This document shows positions 34,245-42,707 of a DNA stretch of 64,000 nt, piece after piece. Position numbers and translations under genes: made by a program. Numbering within the stretch: the stretch's first letter is position 1; each line of letters starts with the position of its first letter. The notes under the pieces were generated by a model that did not search any database, had not been told where the DNA came from, and saw only the letters and a list, made by a program, of their open reading frames with translations. The DNA lies in NCBI GenBank assembly GCA_024742475.1, contig JANSYI010000004.1, positions 62,001 through 126,000 on the forward strand, written 5' to 3'. The stretch is from a bacterium (GTDB lineage: Bacteria; Myxococcota_A; Polyangia; Nannocystales; Nannocystaceae).

Positions 34245-34841
34245 CTAGCGAGCCTGTTCGCGCAGGCCGTCGCGAAACCCGAACGTGTAGGTGATCGCGG
34301 AGTACACCGAGAGCGCGAGCGCCAAATAGAGGAACGTCATGCCCACGGCGTGAAAGTCGAAGAGGCTGTCGGAGAACGGCATCCTGTACGGGTAGCGGAC
34401 GAGCACGCAGCAGATGCCGACGAGCTGGAACACCGTCTTCATCTTGCCGCCCTGGCCCGCCGCGATCACGATGCCACGCTCGGCCGCGATCTGGCGGATG
34501 CCGTTGATGTAGAGGTCGCGCCCGAGCATGACCACGACGATCCACGCCGGGAGCAGGTCGACGACGACCAAGTAGATCATCGCCGACATCGCCATCAGCT
34601 TGTCGGCGAGCGGGTCGACGAACTTGCCGAACACGGTCACCAGCCCCTGCTTGCGCGCGAGGTAGCCGTCGAGGATGTCCAGGCCCGACGCCGCCGCGAA
34701 GATGAGGCTCGCGTAGAGGTTGCGGACCGGATCGGTCGGATCGATCAACCAAATGACCGGGGGAATGAGGAACAGCCGCCCCAGCGTGATCATGTTCGGG
34801 AGATTGAGCATCTCCCGCTTGAGGGTCTCCCAGGCGCTCAC
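34245..34841 (-). CDS. pgsA: CDP-diacylglycerol-glycerol-3-phosphate phosphatidyltransferase
   Basis: A 198-residue membrane enzyme for phosphatidylglycerol synthesis. The CDP-alcohol phosphotransferase signature D-G-x2-A-R-x8-G-x3-D-x3-D is met in LDGYLARK followed by FGKFVDPLADK. NLPNMITLGRL is the usual N-terminus. About five transmembrane helices. GTG 34841 is chosen because it overlaps the AIM24 stop (GTGA); an ATG ten codons in is an alternative. It supplies the lipid donor for Lgt encoded nearby. Confidence 0.9.
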   Translation of the reverse strand: MSAWETLKREMLNLPNMITLGRLFLIPPVIWLIDPTDPVRNLYASLIFAAASGLDILDGYLARKQGLVTVFGKFVDPLADKLMAMSAMIYLVVVDLLPAWIVVVMLGRDLYINGIRQIAAERGIVIAAGQGGKMKTVFQLVGICCVLVRYPYRMPFSDSLFDFHAVGMTFLYLALALSVYSAITYTFGFRDGLREQAR

Positions 34842-35548
34842 GAAGCTGCGAAGCCTCCGTCTCGTCCGTCGCTTCCGGGCAGGCTCACCAACACGGCGCC
34901 TTCGCCTTCGCACAGCAAGAACGAGGTGTCCGCCGCGCCTTCGACCTTTGGCAGCACCTGGGGCACCACGTTGCCAACCCAGCCGACGAACCCTTCGTCG
35001 CGCACGCGGTAGGGCCGGTTTGGAGAGACCTTGACCGCCACGAGCTCGCCTCGGATGCGCAGCGCGACGGCCCCCTCTCCGGCCACGCGAACGAGCGGAA
35101 TGGGCGTGGTCAGTCGCGTGCCTGGCAGGCGGCCCACGTCCCACATCAAGGAGGCCTCGAGCGCCCAGATGAAGCGCTCGACGAAGAAACACAGGTCACG
35201 CTGGAGCTTGAGCGGATAGAAGTTCTCGCGGGCGCGCGAGAGCACCATGTGGCCCTGGCCCTCGAGGGAGACGAGCCGCTGAAACACCTCGGGCACCGCC
35301 CGCCCCTGCATGCGGCGGTTCAGTGGCCGCGCGTCGAGGTTCTCCGAGCACAGCAGCAGGTCATCGGTCCGGGCCATGATCTCGCCCGAGACGGTGACCA
35401 TCAGGTGCCCATCGCGCGTCAACGCCAGCGAGGCAGCGTCCGGGGCGGGGTTGAGCAGCCGGGCGAACGCAAACGCCGTGACGCCGGGGATCTCGCCCCG
35501 GGTGACGCTCGAGGGTTCGGTGTCCGCGACCATCGTTCGCTGCACCAT
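34838..35548 (-). CDS. AIM24 family protein
   Basis: A 236-residue protein resembling the AIM24/DUF124 family, a tryptophan-attenuator-binding-like beta fold. Alternating strands such as HLMVTVSGEIMARTDDLLLC and GQGHMVLSRARENFYPLKL, together with the terminal EGEGAVLVSLPG, are typical. Function in bacteria is unclear. ATG 35548 is used (MVQRTMVADT); a second ATG is five codons on. First gene ahead of pgsA and pabB with overlaps, suggesting one operon. Confidence 0.7.
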   Translation of the reverse strand: MVQRTMVADTEPSSVTRGEIPGVTAFAFARLLNPAPDAASLALTRDGHLMVTVSGEIMARTDDLLLCSENLDARPLNRRMQGRAVPEVFQRLVSLEGQGHMVLSRARENFYPLKLQRDLCFFVERFIWALEASLMWDVGRLPGTRLTTPIPLVRVAGEGAVALRIRGELVAVKVSPNRPYRVRDEGFVGWVGNVVPQVLPKVEGAADTSFLLCEGEGAVLVSLPGSDGRDGGFAAS

Positions 35549-35588
35549 ACCAGTGTCCCCACACCCCGCGGCTGCGAGGATCCTCGCC

Positions 35589-36332
35589 CTACGGCGCGAT
35601 GTTTCGGGCCGGACCGCGCCGCTTCGACCCCGCGCCCAGCTGCGCCTGACGCTCGTAGGCATAGAAGCGACGGAGCACGGAGCGGACGTAGGCGCGGGTC
35701 TCGGCGAAGGGAGGGACGCCGCCGTATTTCTGCACGTTGCCCGCCCCCGCGTTGTATGCGGCCAGCACGAGCACCATGTCGCCGTTGTAGCGGTTGGCCA
35801 GCAGCCGAAGGTAGCGCGATCCCCCGAAGATGTTCTGCTTGGGATCGAAGGCGTCCTTGACCCCGAGCGCGCGCGCCGTCTTGGGCATCAGCTGCATCAG
35901 ACCCATGGCCCCGGCGCGAGAGGTCGCACGGGAGTGGTAGTTGCTCTCGGTGTGCACCACGGCCCGGATGAGCGACTCGGGCAGCTGATAGCGGGACGCC
36001 GCCCCGCGAATGAAGGTGTCGTAGCGATGGAAGCGCTCCGCGCCGAGGTTCACCGACCCCTTGCGGCCGACTCCCGCGGGCGCGTCCGAGACCCGCTCGT
36101 CTCCGGCTTTGGGCTTGCGCTCGACGCTCTTCCACAGCGTCCATGAACCGCGGCTTCGGCTGGGCACGTTGGTCACGTGCAGGGTGCCGCTCTCGTCGGT
36201 ATAGCTGTAGTAGTTGTTCCGCGACGTCGCCGGACGCGCCGAGGCGACCACGCCCGATCCGAGCGCGAGCGCCAGCGCGGCCGCGCTGAACAACCACACA
36301 GACAGGCGAGGCCCGTGGCGCATCGTCCACAT
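35589..36332 (-). CDS. Lytic transglycosylase (SLT family) with DUF4124-like N-terminus
   Basis: A 247-residue exported murein-cleaving enzyme. The signal peptide covers about 1-33. A short DUF4124-like segment (YYSYTDESGTLHVTNVPS) follows. The SLT domain has catalytic Glu129 in VVHTESNYHSRATS, then AGAMGLMQLMPKTA, NIFGGSRYLR and LAAYNAGAGNV. It breaks glycosidic bonds with 1,6-anhydro ring formation in the periplasm. The C-terminus is Arg/Lys-rich. Separate from AIM24 by 40 bp, divergent from nadB. Confidence 0.9.
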   Translation of the reverse strand: MWTMRHGPRLSVWLFSAAALALALGSGVVASARPATSRNNYYSYTDESGTLHVTNVPSRSRGSWTLWKSVERKPKAGDERVSDAPAGVGRKGSVNLGAERFHRYDTFIRGAASRYQLPESLIRAVVHTESNYHSRATSRAGAMGLMQLMPKTARALGVKDAFDPKQNIFGGSRYLRLLANRYNGDMVLVLAAYNAGAGNVQKYGGVPPFAETRAYVRSVLRRFYAYERQAQLGAGSKRRGPARNIAP

Positions 36333-36394
36333 GCCGCCAAGTGTACCCGACCCCCCTGGGCGCCCAAGAAAACCCTGCTAGTGTCCGCACACCG

Positions 36395-37993
36395 GTGCGT
36401 CAGACGAACCCCATCGTTCGGACCCAGTACCTCGTGATCGGCAGCGGCCTCGCGGGCCTGTACTTCGCCCTGCAAGCCGCACAACGAGGCAGCGTGACGG
36501 TCCTGACCAAGGCGGAGCCCCTCGACTGCAACACGCGCTGGGCCCAAGGCGGCGTCTCGGCGGTGCTCGGCGAGGAGGACTCGCTCGACGCCCACGTCGA
36601 GGACACGCTGCGCGTTGGCGCAGGGCTGTGCAGCGAGTCGATGGTTCGACGATGCGTGCAGATGGGGCCGGGCCTGATCCACCGGCTCGTCGACGACTAC
36701 GGCGCCGAGTTCGACCGCGAAGACGACGGCAGCTTCAAGCTCGGGCGAGAGGGCGGCCACTCTCACCGCCGCGTCGTGCATCACCTCGACACGACGGGCG
36801 CGGAGATCATGCGCTCGCTGCTCGAGGCCGTGCGCAAGCACCCGAACATCAAGCTGGTGCCGCGCCAGATGGTCGTCGACCTGCTCAGCTGGTCGAAGGT
36901 GGACGGCTCACGCGGCTGCTTCGGCGCCTACAGCCTCGATCTCGATTCCCAAGAGATCACCGTGCACGTGGCCCCGGTCACCGTCCTGGCCAGCGGCGGG
37001 GCAGGCAAGATCTACCGCTACACGTCCAACCCCGACGTCGCGACCGCCGATGGCGTCGCGATGGCGTATCGGCTCGGCGCAAAGGTCGGCAACCTCGAGT
37101 TCATGCAGTTCCACCCCACCTGCCTGTTCCACCCCGGCGCCAAGAGCTTCTTGGTCTCCGAGGCGGTCCGCGGCGAGGGGGGCATCCTGCGCCGCACCGA
37201 CGGCTCGGAGCTCATGGAGGGCAAGCACCCCATGAAGAGTCTGGCCCCTCGGGACATCGTCGCGCGGGAGATCGACGCGGAGCTCAAGCGCTCCGGCACC
37301 GACTTCGTCCACCTCGACGTCACACACCTGCCCGGCGACTTCATCGTCGAGCGCTTCCCCGGCATCTTCAATCGCTGCCTCGAGCTTGGGCTCGACATGC
37401 GGACCGACCCGCTGCCCGTCGTTCCGGCGGCCCACTACATGTGTGGCGGCGTCGTGGTCGACCCGTACGGCCGCACAGACATCCCGGGGCTGCTGGCGAT
37501 CGGCGAGGTGGCGATGTCGGGCATGCACGGCGCTTGCCGCCTCGCGAGCAACAGCCTGCTCGAGGCGCTCGTGCTGGCGACCGGCGCCAACGAGGTCTGT
37601 GACGCGTTCGGGCGAGAGCCTCCCGCGCACGTCAACCACTGGAACGCGGGCGACACCGTCGACTCCGACGAAGCGATCATGGTGAGCGCCAACTGGCAGG
37701 AGGTCCGCGCGCTCATGTGGAACTTCGCCAGCATCGTGCGGAGCAACAAGCGGCTGCGCCGCGCCGAGCGTCGCATCGAGCTCATCCGCGAGGAGATCCG
37801 CCAGTACTACACTCGCTTTCGGGTCACCAAGGACATGCTCGAGCTCCGCAACATCGCGCTGACCGGCCACCTCATCATCGAATGCGCGACACGCCGCCGG
37901 GAGAGCCGTGGACTGCACCACACGCTCGACTACCCCAAGACGGATCCGGCGCAGGCGTCCGACACGACGCTCAACAAGTGGGAGGGGCCATGA
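36395..37993 (+). CDS. nadB: L-aspartate oxidase
   Basis: A 532-residue FAD enzyme that oxidises aspartate to iminoaspartate in NAD synthesis. The dinucleotide motif YLVIGSGLAGLYFA is near the N-terminus. NTRWAQGGVSAVLG, FMQFHPTCLFH, LVSEAVRGEGGIL, APRDIVAREI, VPAAHYMCGGV and HGACRLASNSLLEALV are all present. The frame is open from 36341, but GTG 36395 (MRQTNPIVRTQ) fits family N-termini. A TAGTGT at 36379-36384 may be its -10. It overlaps the following lipoprotein gene by ATGA. nadA and nadC are not here. Confidence 0.93.
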   Translation: MRQTNPIVRTQYLVIGSGLAGLYFALQAAQRGSVTVLTKAEPLDCNTRWAQGGVSAVLGEEDSLDAHVEDTLRVGAGLCSESMVRRCVQMGPGLIHRLVDDYGAEFDREDDGSFKLGREGGHSHRRVVHHLDTTGAEIMRSLLEAVRKHPNIKLVPRQMVVDLLSWSKVDGSRGCFGAYSLDLDSQEITVHVAPVTVLASGGAGKIYRYTSNPDVATADGVAMAYRLGAKVGNLEFMQFHPTCLFHPGAKSFLVSEAVRGEGGILRRTDGSELMEGKHPMKSLAPRDIVAREIDAELKRSGTDFVHLDVTHLPGDFIVERFPGIFNRCLELGLDMRTDPLPVVPAAHYMCGGVVVDPYGRTDIPGLLAIGEVAMSGMHGACRLASNSLLEALVLATGANEVCDAFGREPPAHVNHWNAGDTVDSDEAIMVSANWQEVRALMWNFASIVRSNKRLRRAERRIELIREEIRQYYTRFRVTKDMLELRNIALTGHLIIECATRRRESRGLHHTLDYPKTDPAQASDTTLNKWEGP

Positions 37994-38628
37994 GACGCGT
38001 CGCCGTGCTGGTGCTCCCGCTGGTGTTGTTTGCGTGCAAGCGCACGCACTACCGCAGCCCCGAGCAGCTGCGCGACGCGTACGTCGAGACGTTGTCGACC
38101 CCCGACGCGGCGTCCGCATACGCAGCGCTCTCCCCCGAGGTGCAAGCCGAGGTCCCCTTCGAGGCGTTCGAGGCCCGGTGGAACGCGAACGCAGCCGAGC
38201 GCAAAGCCCAGGCCGACGCAGCGTCCGCAGTGCCCACGGAGGACAGGGTTGGCCTCCGCGGCGGCACCACCGCCCACGACGGCGGCCGGGTGCTCACCTG
38301 GGTCGAGCTGGGCGGGCACTACTACGTCACCGCCGGCCTTCCGGGGGCGCCCCAGACCACCACGCCCGCGCAGACCGTCCGCGCGCTGATCGCTGCGGTG
38401 CGCGAGTCCGACTTCGGCGGCGTGCGCTCGCTGCTCGGAGACACCTTGGCCGAGGCCTTGGCCGAAGACTGGCAGGCGCGCGTCGACGCGATCGAAGACG
38501 CGCTGGATCGCCCCGGCAGCATCGAGCTGTCCTCCGATCTTCGGCAAGCCGAGCTTCGCTACGACACGGGCAAGGCGCTCACGCTCGAGCAAACGCCCTC
38601 GGGCTGGCGCATCACCGCGCTCGAGTGA
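37990..38628 (+). CDS. Small predicted lipoprotein
   Basis: A 212-residue exported protein with a short signal and lipobox LFAC (Cys16), then KRTHYRSPEQLRDAYVETL. Two alpha-beta units follow, resembling NTF2-like or DUF4878-type folds (a helix reading SPEQLRDAYVETLSTPDAAS, and later strands such as RVLTWVELGGHYYVTAG). No catalytic motif is recognised. Translationally coupled to nadB, yet functionally unrelated as far as can be seen. Confidence 0.7.
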   Translation: MRRVAVLVLPLVLFACKRTHYRSPEQLRDAYVETLSTPDAASAYAALSPEVQAEVPFEAFEARWNANAAERKAQADAASAVPTEDRVGLRGGTTAHDGGRVLTWVELGGHYYVTAGLPGAPQTTTPAQTVRALIAAVRESDFGGVRSLLGDTLAEALAEDWQARVDAIEDALDRPGSIELSSDLRQAELRYDTGKALTLEQTPSGWRITALE

Positions 38629-38793
38629 TGTGCGCGCTGGCGAGTCCTGTAGCCTGGTGCTGGCGCGCAGTGGCTACGGCTGTCGCCAGGGCGCCTCGGG
38701 CGCAGGATCCAACTCCCCGGAAGTGTGGGACCCACATGTAAGGCACGAGCCTTGCGTGTGTCGCAGGCCTTCACCCCTTTGGGAGAGGTCCAA

Positions 38794-39285
38794 ATGCGAG
38801 CATCGTTCAACGTCGGAGACAAAGCTGTTTACCCCGCCCGCGGAGTCGCTGAAGTCGTCGGCATGGAGACCAAGACGATCGGCGAGCACGCCATCGACTG
38901 CTACCACCTGCAGGTGTGCGGCAGTGGTCTGAAGATCATCGTCCCCGTGCACAAGGCCAAGGAGAACGGCATGCGTCCGGTCGCCGACAAAGGCGCGCTC
39001 GACCAGCTGTACTCGCTGCTGCGGGACCACGACGTGCCCGCCGATCGCCAGACCTGGAACCGGCGCCACCGCGCCTTCATGGAAAAGATCCGCACCGGGT
39101 CCCTCTTCGAGGTGGGAGAGGTCTACCGCGACCTCGCGCTGCTGCGCCTGAGCAAGAACCTCAGCCACGGTGAGCGGCAGATGCTCAACACGGCCAAGGA
39201 GTTGCTGGTCAAGGAAGTCGCGGTGGTCCGCGGCAAGAGCGAGGACGCCGTGGAGTCCGAGCTCGAGTCGTTCTTCCAGAACTGA
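38794..39285 (+). CDS. CarD/CdnL-family RNA polymerase-binding regulator
   Basis: A 163-residue CarD-like protein that binds the RNA polymerase beta subunit and stabilises open complexes, as CdnL does in Myxococcus. The N-terminal Tudor-like RNAP-interaction domain is FNVGDKAVYPARGVAEVVGME (about 5-60). The helical DNA-binding C-terminal domain includes WNRRHRAFMEKIRTG and ERQMLNTAKELLVKE. GGGAGAGG lies 6 bases before ATG 38794, fixing the start. The 165-bp upstream gap shows no clear -35/-10 pair. Confidence 0.88.
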   Translation: MRASFNVGDKAVYPARGVAEVVGMETKTIGEHAIDCYHLQVCGSGLKIIVPVHKAKENGMRPVADKGALDQLYSLLRDHDVPADRQTWNRRHRAFMEKIRTGSLFEVGEVYRDLALLRLSKNLSHGERQMLNTAKELLVKEVAVVRGKSEDAVESELESFFQN

Positions 39286-39323
39286 GCCCGCTCGGGGTGG
39301 GCGTGGGCTCGCCTCCCCTCGTC

Positions 39324-39352
39324 GCCCTCCCCGCTTCGCGGTGAGGGAGGGC
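39324..39352. repeat. GC-rich palindromic intergenic element
   Basis: GCCCTCCC (39324-39331) pairs with GGGAGGGC (39345-39352), and a small GC/GC stem with a TTC loop lies inside. The form resembles REP-type palindromes seen in GC-rich genomes. It sits in the 254-bp gap after carD. The rest of that gap is Ser-codon-like pyrimidine-rich sequence without clear coding. Confidence 0.35.
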
Positions 39353-39494
39353 TCCTCCGGGGAGACTCGACGGGGGAGCGTCTGCTCGCGGGCTCTGCTT
39401 TCTCTTCCGCTGCGCTGACCCTCCGGGTCTGCTCGCTCTCACGCTGAAGCCGCGGGGTGGGCTCGGCTGGCGCTGCTCGACGCAACCAATGAAA

Positions 39495-39523
39495 ACGGGC
39501 ACGCCGGCTGAGGGCGTGCCCGT
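39495..39523. terminator. Intrinsic terminator between carD and the haloperoxidase-like gene
   Basis: A perfect 11-bp stem: ACGGGCACGCC (39495-39505), a 7-nt loop, then GGCGTGCCCGT (39513-39523). On the minus strand the stem runs into TTTTCATT, giving a good terminator for the gene at 39540. On the plus strand it is followed by CTTCGTTT, so it may also stop carD transcripts. Confidence 0.8.
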
Positions 39524-39539
39524 CTTCGTTTCGCCTATC

Positions 39540-41138
39540 CTACGGAGTGTAGGTGCCGTCGATGTGAGCCTGGAGGAAGTCGAAGGCCAGCCCCGCGACC
39601 TCGCTGCCGACCGCCTGTCCAGCAGGGACAGCGTCGGGGAAGTGTACGCCGGCCCAGATCCGCGAGTCGCCACAGTCGGACTCGAAGTCGGACCAGGTGT
39701 CGTACACGACCAGGGTGTCGACCGCGGGCGTCAGGCCGGGCTCGACCGCAGACGAACCGGCTGGCACCTCGACGGGGTAGCCAAGGGTGTCGCTGCCGAG
39801 GAACAGGCGCGAGGCTTCGGCGTGCGCGGCACAGAAGCTCGCGGAGGCCGAGGGGTACTCGGGGTGGTCAGCCGACTGCAGGTAGGGCCGCCACTCGTTG
39901 CCCGTGATGTCGTTGACGGTGCCCTGGCCCGGGCCGCCCCACGCGGTGATCTCGTCGTCGCCGTGAATCACCGCGATGGCCGTGAACGGACGGACCGCGT
40001 CCCAGCGCGTCTTCTCCTGCCAGATGATGATGCCGGTGTCGAACGCCGCGAGGTTGGTGAGGAAGTCGTACTGGATGAACTCGAGCAGGCTCAGCCCTTG
40101 CGACTGCGCGGCAAAGACGGCGGAGAACCCGAGGCTGCGGATCTTGTCGTCGAACAGCTCGGCCTTGATCTTCATGTCGTCGTCCATCGTCGCCGAGAAG
40201 TCCAGCACCTCCTGCGCCTGCTGCTTGTAGCCTTGCTTCCCCATCGGACCCTGGGCGTAGCTCTTCTTGGGCTTGGGCGTGGAGAACTCGGTGGGGTCGT
40301 CGTAGCTGTACGGCTCGGTGAGAGCGTACTGCGGCGTGACGAAGCCCTGCACGCGGGTGATGCCATACTCGTTGGCGACGATGTCGGGCTGCCAGCGGCG
40401 CGGGTCCTTGACCTTGTACGCGGTGTTCTTCGGCGTGTACCCCGTGTAGTCGACGTACGGCCGCGGGTTGTACGTGCGCCCATCGTCGAAGCCGAGCTGG
40501 TTGAAGCCGTCGTCGATGCGGCCGGCGACCACGGCATTGCCCGCCGCGTTGCCGATCCCGATCGCGTCGCTGGTGCTCTCGTGGTCGTCATCGGGGTCGA
40601 GGCCGGCGCCCACAAGGATCGCGTCCCAGTTCGCCTTGGCCTGCGGCGCGAGGCTGTTGAGCACGCGGTAGGAGGCGTAGAGCAGCGCGATGTTCATCTG
40701 CTCGTTGTCCATCGACTCCGACGCGGGGCGACGGCCGAGGTCCGAATACACGCCGATGGCGGTCGGGTGATACGGCGCGGTCGCGTCGTACCAGGAGTTG
40801 GTGATCATCGTGGTCCAGCGCAGGACGATCGTCGCGTCGCCGGGCTTGACGTACTGAAACAGGACCGGGACGACGTTGGGGATCACCAGCTCGACCGCCG
40901 CGTTCCCGTTGGCGAAGTCGTACGCGCCCATGGCTTGGGTGGTGGGTGCTGCTGCGAGCTCGCCGTCTTGGCCGGGAGCGAACCGAACCGCTTGGGCCTC
41001 TCCGATGACGCCGTCGCTACGGTCACCGGGACCGGAGTCACAACCGGCGAGGGTCATCATGCCGGCGATCAAAACAGCTGCGCTGCGGCGGAGAGGGAGG
41101 CGGGAGGAGGTGGAGTGGGAATGGTCGGTTGCGCTCAT
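39540..41138 (-). CDS. Vanadium haloperoxidase/PAP2-like lipoprotein lacking the acid-base His
   Basis: A 532-residue exported protein, lipobox LAGC (Cys33). The C-terminal half matches the vanadium-dependent haloperoxidase/PAP2 fold: KTRWDAVRP fits K-x6-R-P, and SRIWAGVH fits SR-x5-H. The middle motif, normally P-S-G-H, reads PEYPSASASF, so the His used for acid-base catalysis in halogenation or phosphate transfer is absent. Family members either oxidise halides with vanadate or remove phosphates. It may bind vanadate or phosphate without full activity. AGGAGC lies 10 bases before ATG 41138. The upstream region is unusually AT-rich for this window. Confidence 0.8.
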   Translation of the reverse strand: MSATDHSHSTSSRLPLRRSAAVLIAGMMTLAGCDSGPGDRSDGVIGEAQAVRFAPGQDGELAAAPTTQAMGAYDFANGNAAVELVIPNVVPVLFQYVKPGDATIVLRWTTMITNSWYDATAPYHPTAIGVYSDLGRRPASESMDNEQMNIALLYASYRVLNSLAPQAKANWDAILVGAGLDPDDDHESTSDAIGIGNAAGNAVVAGRIDDGFNQLGFDDGRTYNPRPYVDYTGYTPKNTAYKVKDPRRWQPDIVANEYGITRVQGFVTPQYALTEPYSYDDPTEFSTPKPKKSYAQGPMGKQGYKQQAQEVLDFSATMDDDMKIKAELFDDKIRSLGFSAVFAAQSQGLSLLEFIQYDFLTNLAAFDTGIIIWQEKTRWDAVRPFTAIAVIHGDDEITAWGGPGQGTVNDITGNEWRPYLQSADHPEYPSASASFCAAHAEASRLFLGSDTLGYPVEVPAGSSAVEPGLTPAVDTLVVYDTWSDFESDCGDSRIWAGVHFPDAVPAGQAVGSEVAGLAFDFLQAHIDGTYTP

Positions 41139-41461
41139 CGAGGTCAGCTCCTGCGTTTTTTCAACGTACGAACAATGCAACTCGTCTTACGTCAGATTCA
41201 CAAAGGAAGCTCCACGTTTTGCATCCCCGATTACGTTTTTTCTCCACGTCAAAATAGAACAAACGGCCCGGCATGATGATTTCGTTGGGGAAAGTCGGCT
41301 CCAAACGGACCACAGGGGGGCTCGTTCACGTGCCCAAACCCACCCATTCCTGACCTGTCCGAAGGTACGCGTACGAGGCGCACCCTCATCGCGCCCCGGT
41401 ACACCCCCTCAACGGGCCGCGAGACGCCCCGCCCGGCCGCCAGGTGGACTACCATCGAGTC
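41139..41461. other. 323-bp divergent intergenic region, relatively AT-rich
   Basis: No gene is seen. The part from about 41150 to 41260 is clearly richer in A/T than its surroundings and has two near-identical CGTTTTTTC runs (41154-41162 and 41234-41242). It should hold promoters for the haloperoxidase-like gene and the redoxin gene, but I cannot fix -35/-10 pairs. The AT-rich patch might also be a binding site for an H1- or H-NS-like protein. Confidence 0.5.
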
Positions 41462-42016
41462 ATGCGGCTGGAAGCAGGAACGAACGCCCCCGACTTCGAA
41501 GCGATCACGCTCACGGGCCACCGCATCCAGCTCGACCAGCTCCGCGGACGCCTCGTCTGGCTGAGTTTTTATCGTTATGCGGCCTGCCCGCTGTGCTGCT
41601 ATCGCGTGCACGAGCTGCTCTCGGTCTGGGAAGAGACCTTCGCATCCCTCGACATCGTCAGCCTGACGGTCTGGCAGTCGCCCGAGGCGAAGCTCAATGA
41701 AGTCCTCGAGCGCTACCAGCCGCCGTTCGAGCTGATCAGCGACCCTGGGCTGCAGATCTACGAGGCCTACGGCATCGAGAAGGGCATCACCAAGGTGTTC
41801 GGCAAAGAGGTCTTTCAAGGCGTCGCCGGCGCATTCAAAGCGGGGATCCCGGTCGCCCGACCCTGGGATGGCCCCGCAACCCGGCGGCCGGCCGACTTTC
41901 TCATCGCTCCCGACGGCACGATCGACGTCGCGTTCTACGGCGAGAACGTGGGCCAGATGATCCCGTTCGACGACGTCTTGTCCTGGGCCCAACCGCACCT
42001 GCGCGGCGCCGTCTGA
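41462..42016 (+). CDS. AhpC/TSA-type redoxin
   Basis: A 184-residue peroxiredoxin-like protein. The N-terminus MRLEAGTNAPDFEAITLTG, the WLSFYRYAACPLCCYRV active-site stretch (Cys-x2-Cys-Cys) and the later SDPGLQIYEAYG match bacterioferritin-comigratory-like or 'redoxin domain' proteins. Such proteins reduce peroxides or disulphides. No signal peptide, so cytoplasmic. ATG 41462 is preferred to a GTG at 41444. Followed by the macro-domain gene with its own likely promoter. Confidence 0.8.
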   Translation: MRLEAGTNAPDFEAITLTGHRIQLDQLRGRLVWLSFYRYAACPLCCYRVHELLSVWEETFASLDIVSLTVWQSPEAKLNEVLERYQPPFELISDPGLQIYEAYGIEKGITKVFGKEVFQGVAGAFKAGIPVARPWDGPATRRPADFLIAPDGTIDVAFYGENVGQMIPFDDVLSWAQPHLRGAV

Positions 42017-42021
42017 ACCCA

Positions 42022-42050
42022 TTGACCCCTCCCCCCGATCCGGCTACTCA
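42022..42050 (+). promoter_or_regulatory. Candidate leaderless promoter of the macro-domain gene
   Basis: TTGACC at 42022-42027, a 17-bp spacer and TACTCA at 42045-42050 precede GTG 42059 by 8 bases. The -35 is good, the -10 weak. If used, the mRNA would begin at or next to the start codon, as proposed for the M28 gene. Confidence 0.35.
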
Positions 42051-42058
42051 AGCCGCTC

Positions 42059-42583
42059 GTGGCCGTCGACAACAACCAGCAGCTCGCCATCACGATCTCC
42101 ACCGACCCCTGGGGCGAAGTCGAAGTCGACGCCTTCGTGTGTCCCACCAACTCCGAGGGCAGGATGTCGCAGTATCCCGCCTCGAAGGTTCGAGATCTGG
42201 CCGGCCCCGACGTCGAAGCGAAGGTACGGGCGCACACACCGCTGGCCGTCGGCTCGGCGCTGGTGACCCCCGGAGGCGGCATGAAGGCCCGGCACATCAT
42301 CCACGTGCCCAACACCGAGAAGCCCGGTGGCAAGGTCCAGGTCGAAGACGTGCTGCGCGCCACCGCAGCCGTCATCGTCGCCGCCGACACCAAGGGCTTC
42401 AACTCGCTGGCGATCCCGCTGATGGGCGCGTTCGAGAAGGGCATCCCGGCCGAAGAAGCCGCGCGGGCCATCCACAGCGAGCTGCGTTCCTACCGGGGCG
42501 GGCGCGCGCTGTCGATCCTGCTCATGGCCAAGGACGCGGACGAGGTCGAGGTCTTCGAGCTCGCGATCGAAGGCAACGGCTAG
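42059..42583 (+). CDS. Macro-domain-like protein
   Basis: A 174-residue protein that reads like a divergent macro domain, a fold binding ADP-ribose and related nucleotides. VDAFVCPTNSEGRMSQ resembles the macro-domain A-N-S strand, VGSALVTPGGGMKARHIIHVPN the second nucleotide loop, and FNSLAIPLMGAFEKGIPAEEAARAI the typical helix. The catalytic Asn-rich loops are degenerate, so binding rather than hydrolysis is likely. GTG start. It lies just upstream of the nuo operon, 124 bp away. Confidence 0.7.
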   Translation: MAVDNNQQLAITISTDPWGEVEVDAFVCPTNSEGRMSQYPASKVRDLAGPDVEAKVRAHTPLAVGSALVTPGGGMKARHIIHVPNTEKPGGKVQVEDVLRATAAVIVAADTKGFNSLAIPLMGAFEKGIPAEEAARAIHSELRSYRGGRALSILLMAKDADEVEVFELAIEGNG

Positions 42584-42678
42584 CCCCCCTCCTGCACCGC
42601 GGCGGGCCGCGCGGTCGGGCCCAATGCGGTCGTTCGAGGGCCCATCAGCGTCGCCCCCTGTGCTAAGACCGGGCCGGA

Positions 42679-42697
42679 CGTAGGCGATCCGCCTACG
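42679..42697. promoter_or_regulatory. Perfect 19-bp dyad just upstream of nuoA
   Basis: CGTAGGCG, ATC, CGCCTACG at 42679-42697 is a perfect inverted repeat ending 10 bases before the nuoA ATG. It could be an operator or, in the mRNA, a hairpin next to the ribosome-binding region. No Shine-Dalgarno is obvious between it and the ATG. Confidence 0.6.
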
Positions 42698-42707
42698 CAG
42701 ACCGATC

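Noticed and set aside
39286..39490. Coding sequence after carD
   Set aside because: Frames here are short, Ser/Arg/Pro-rich and without start context; the region holds a palindromic element instead.
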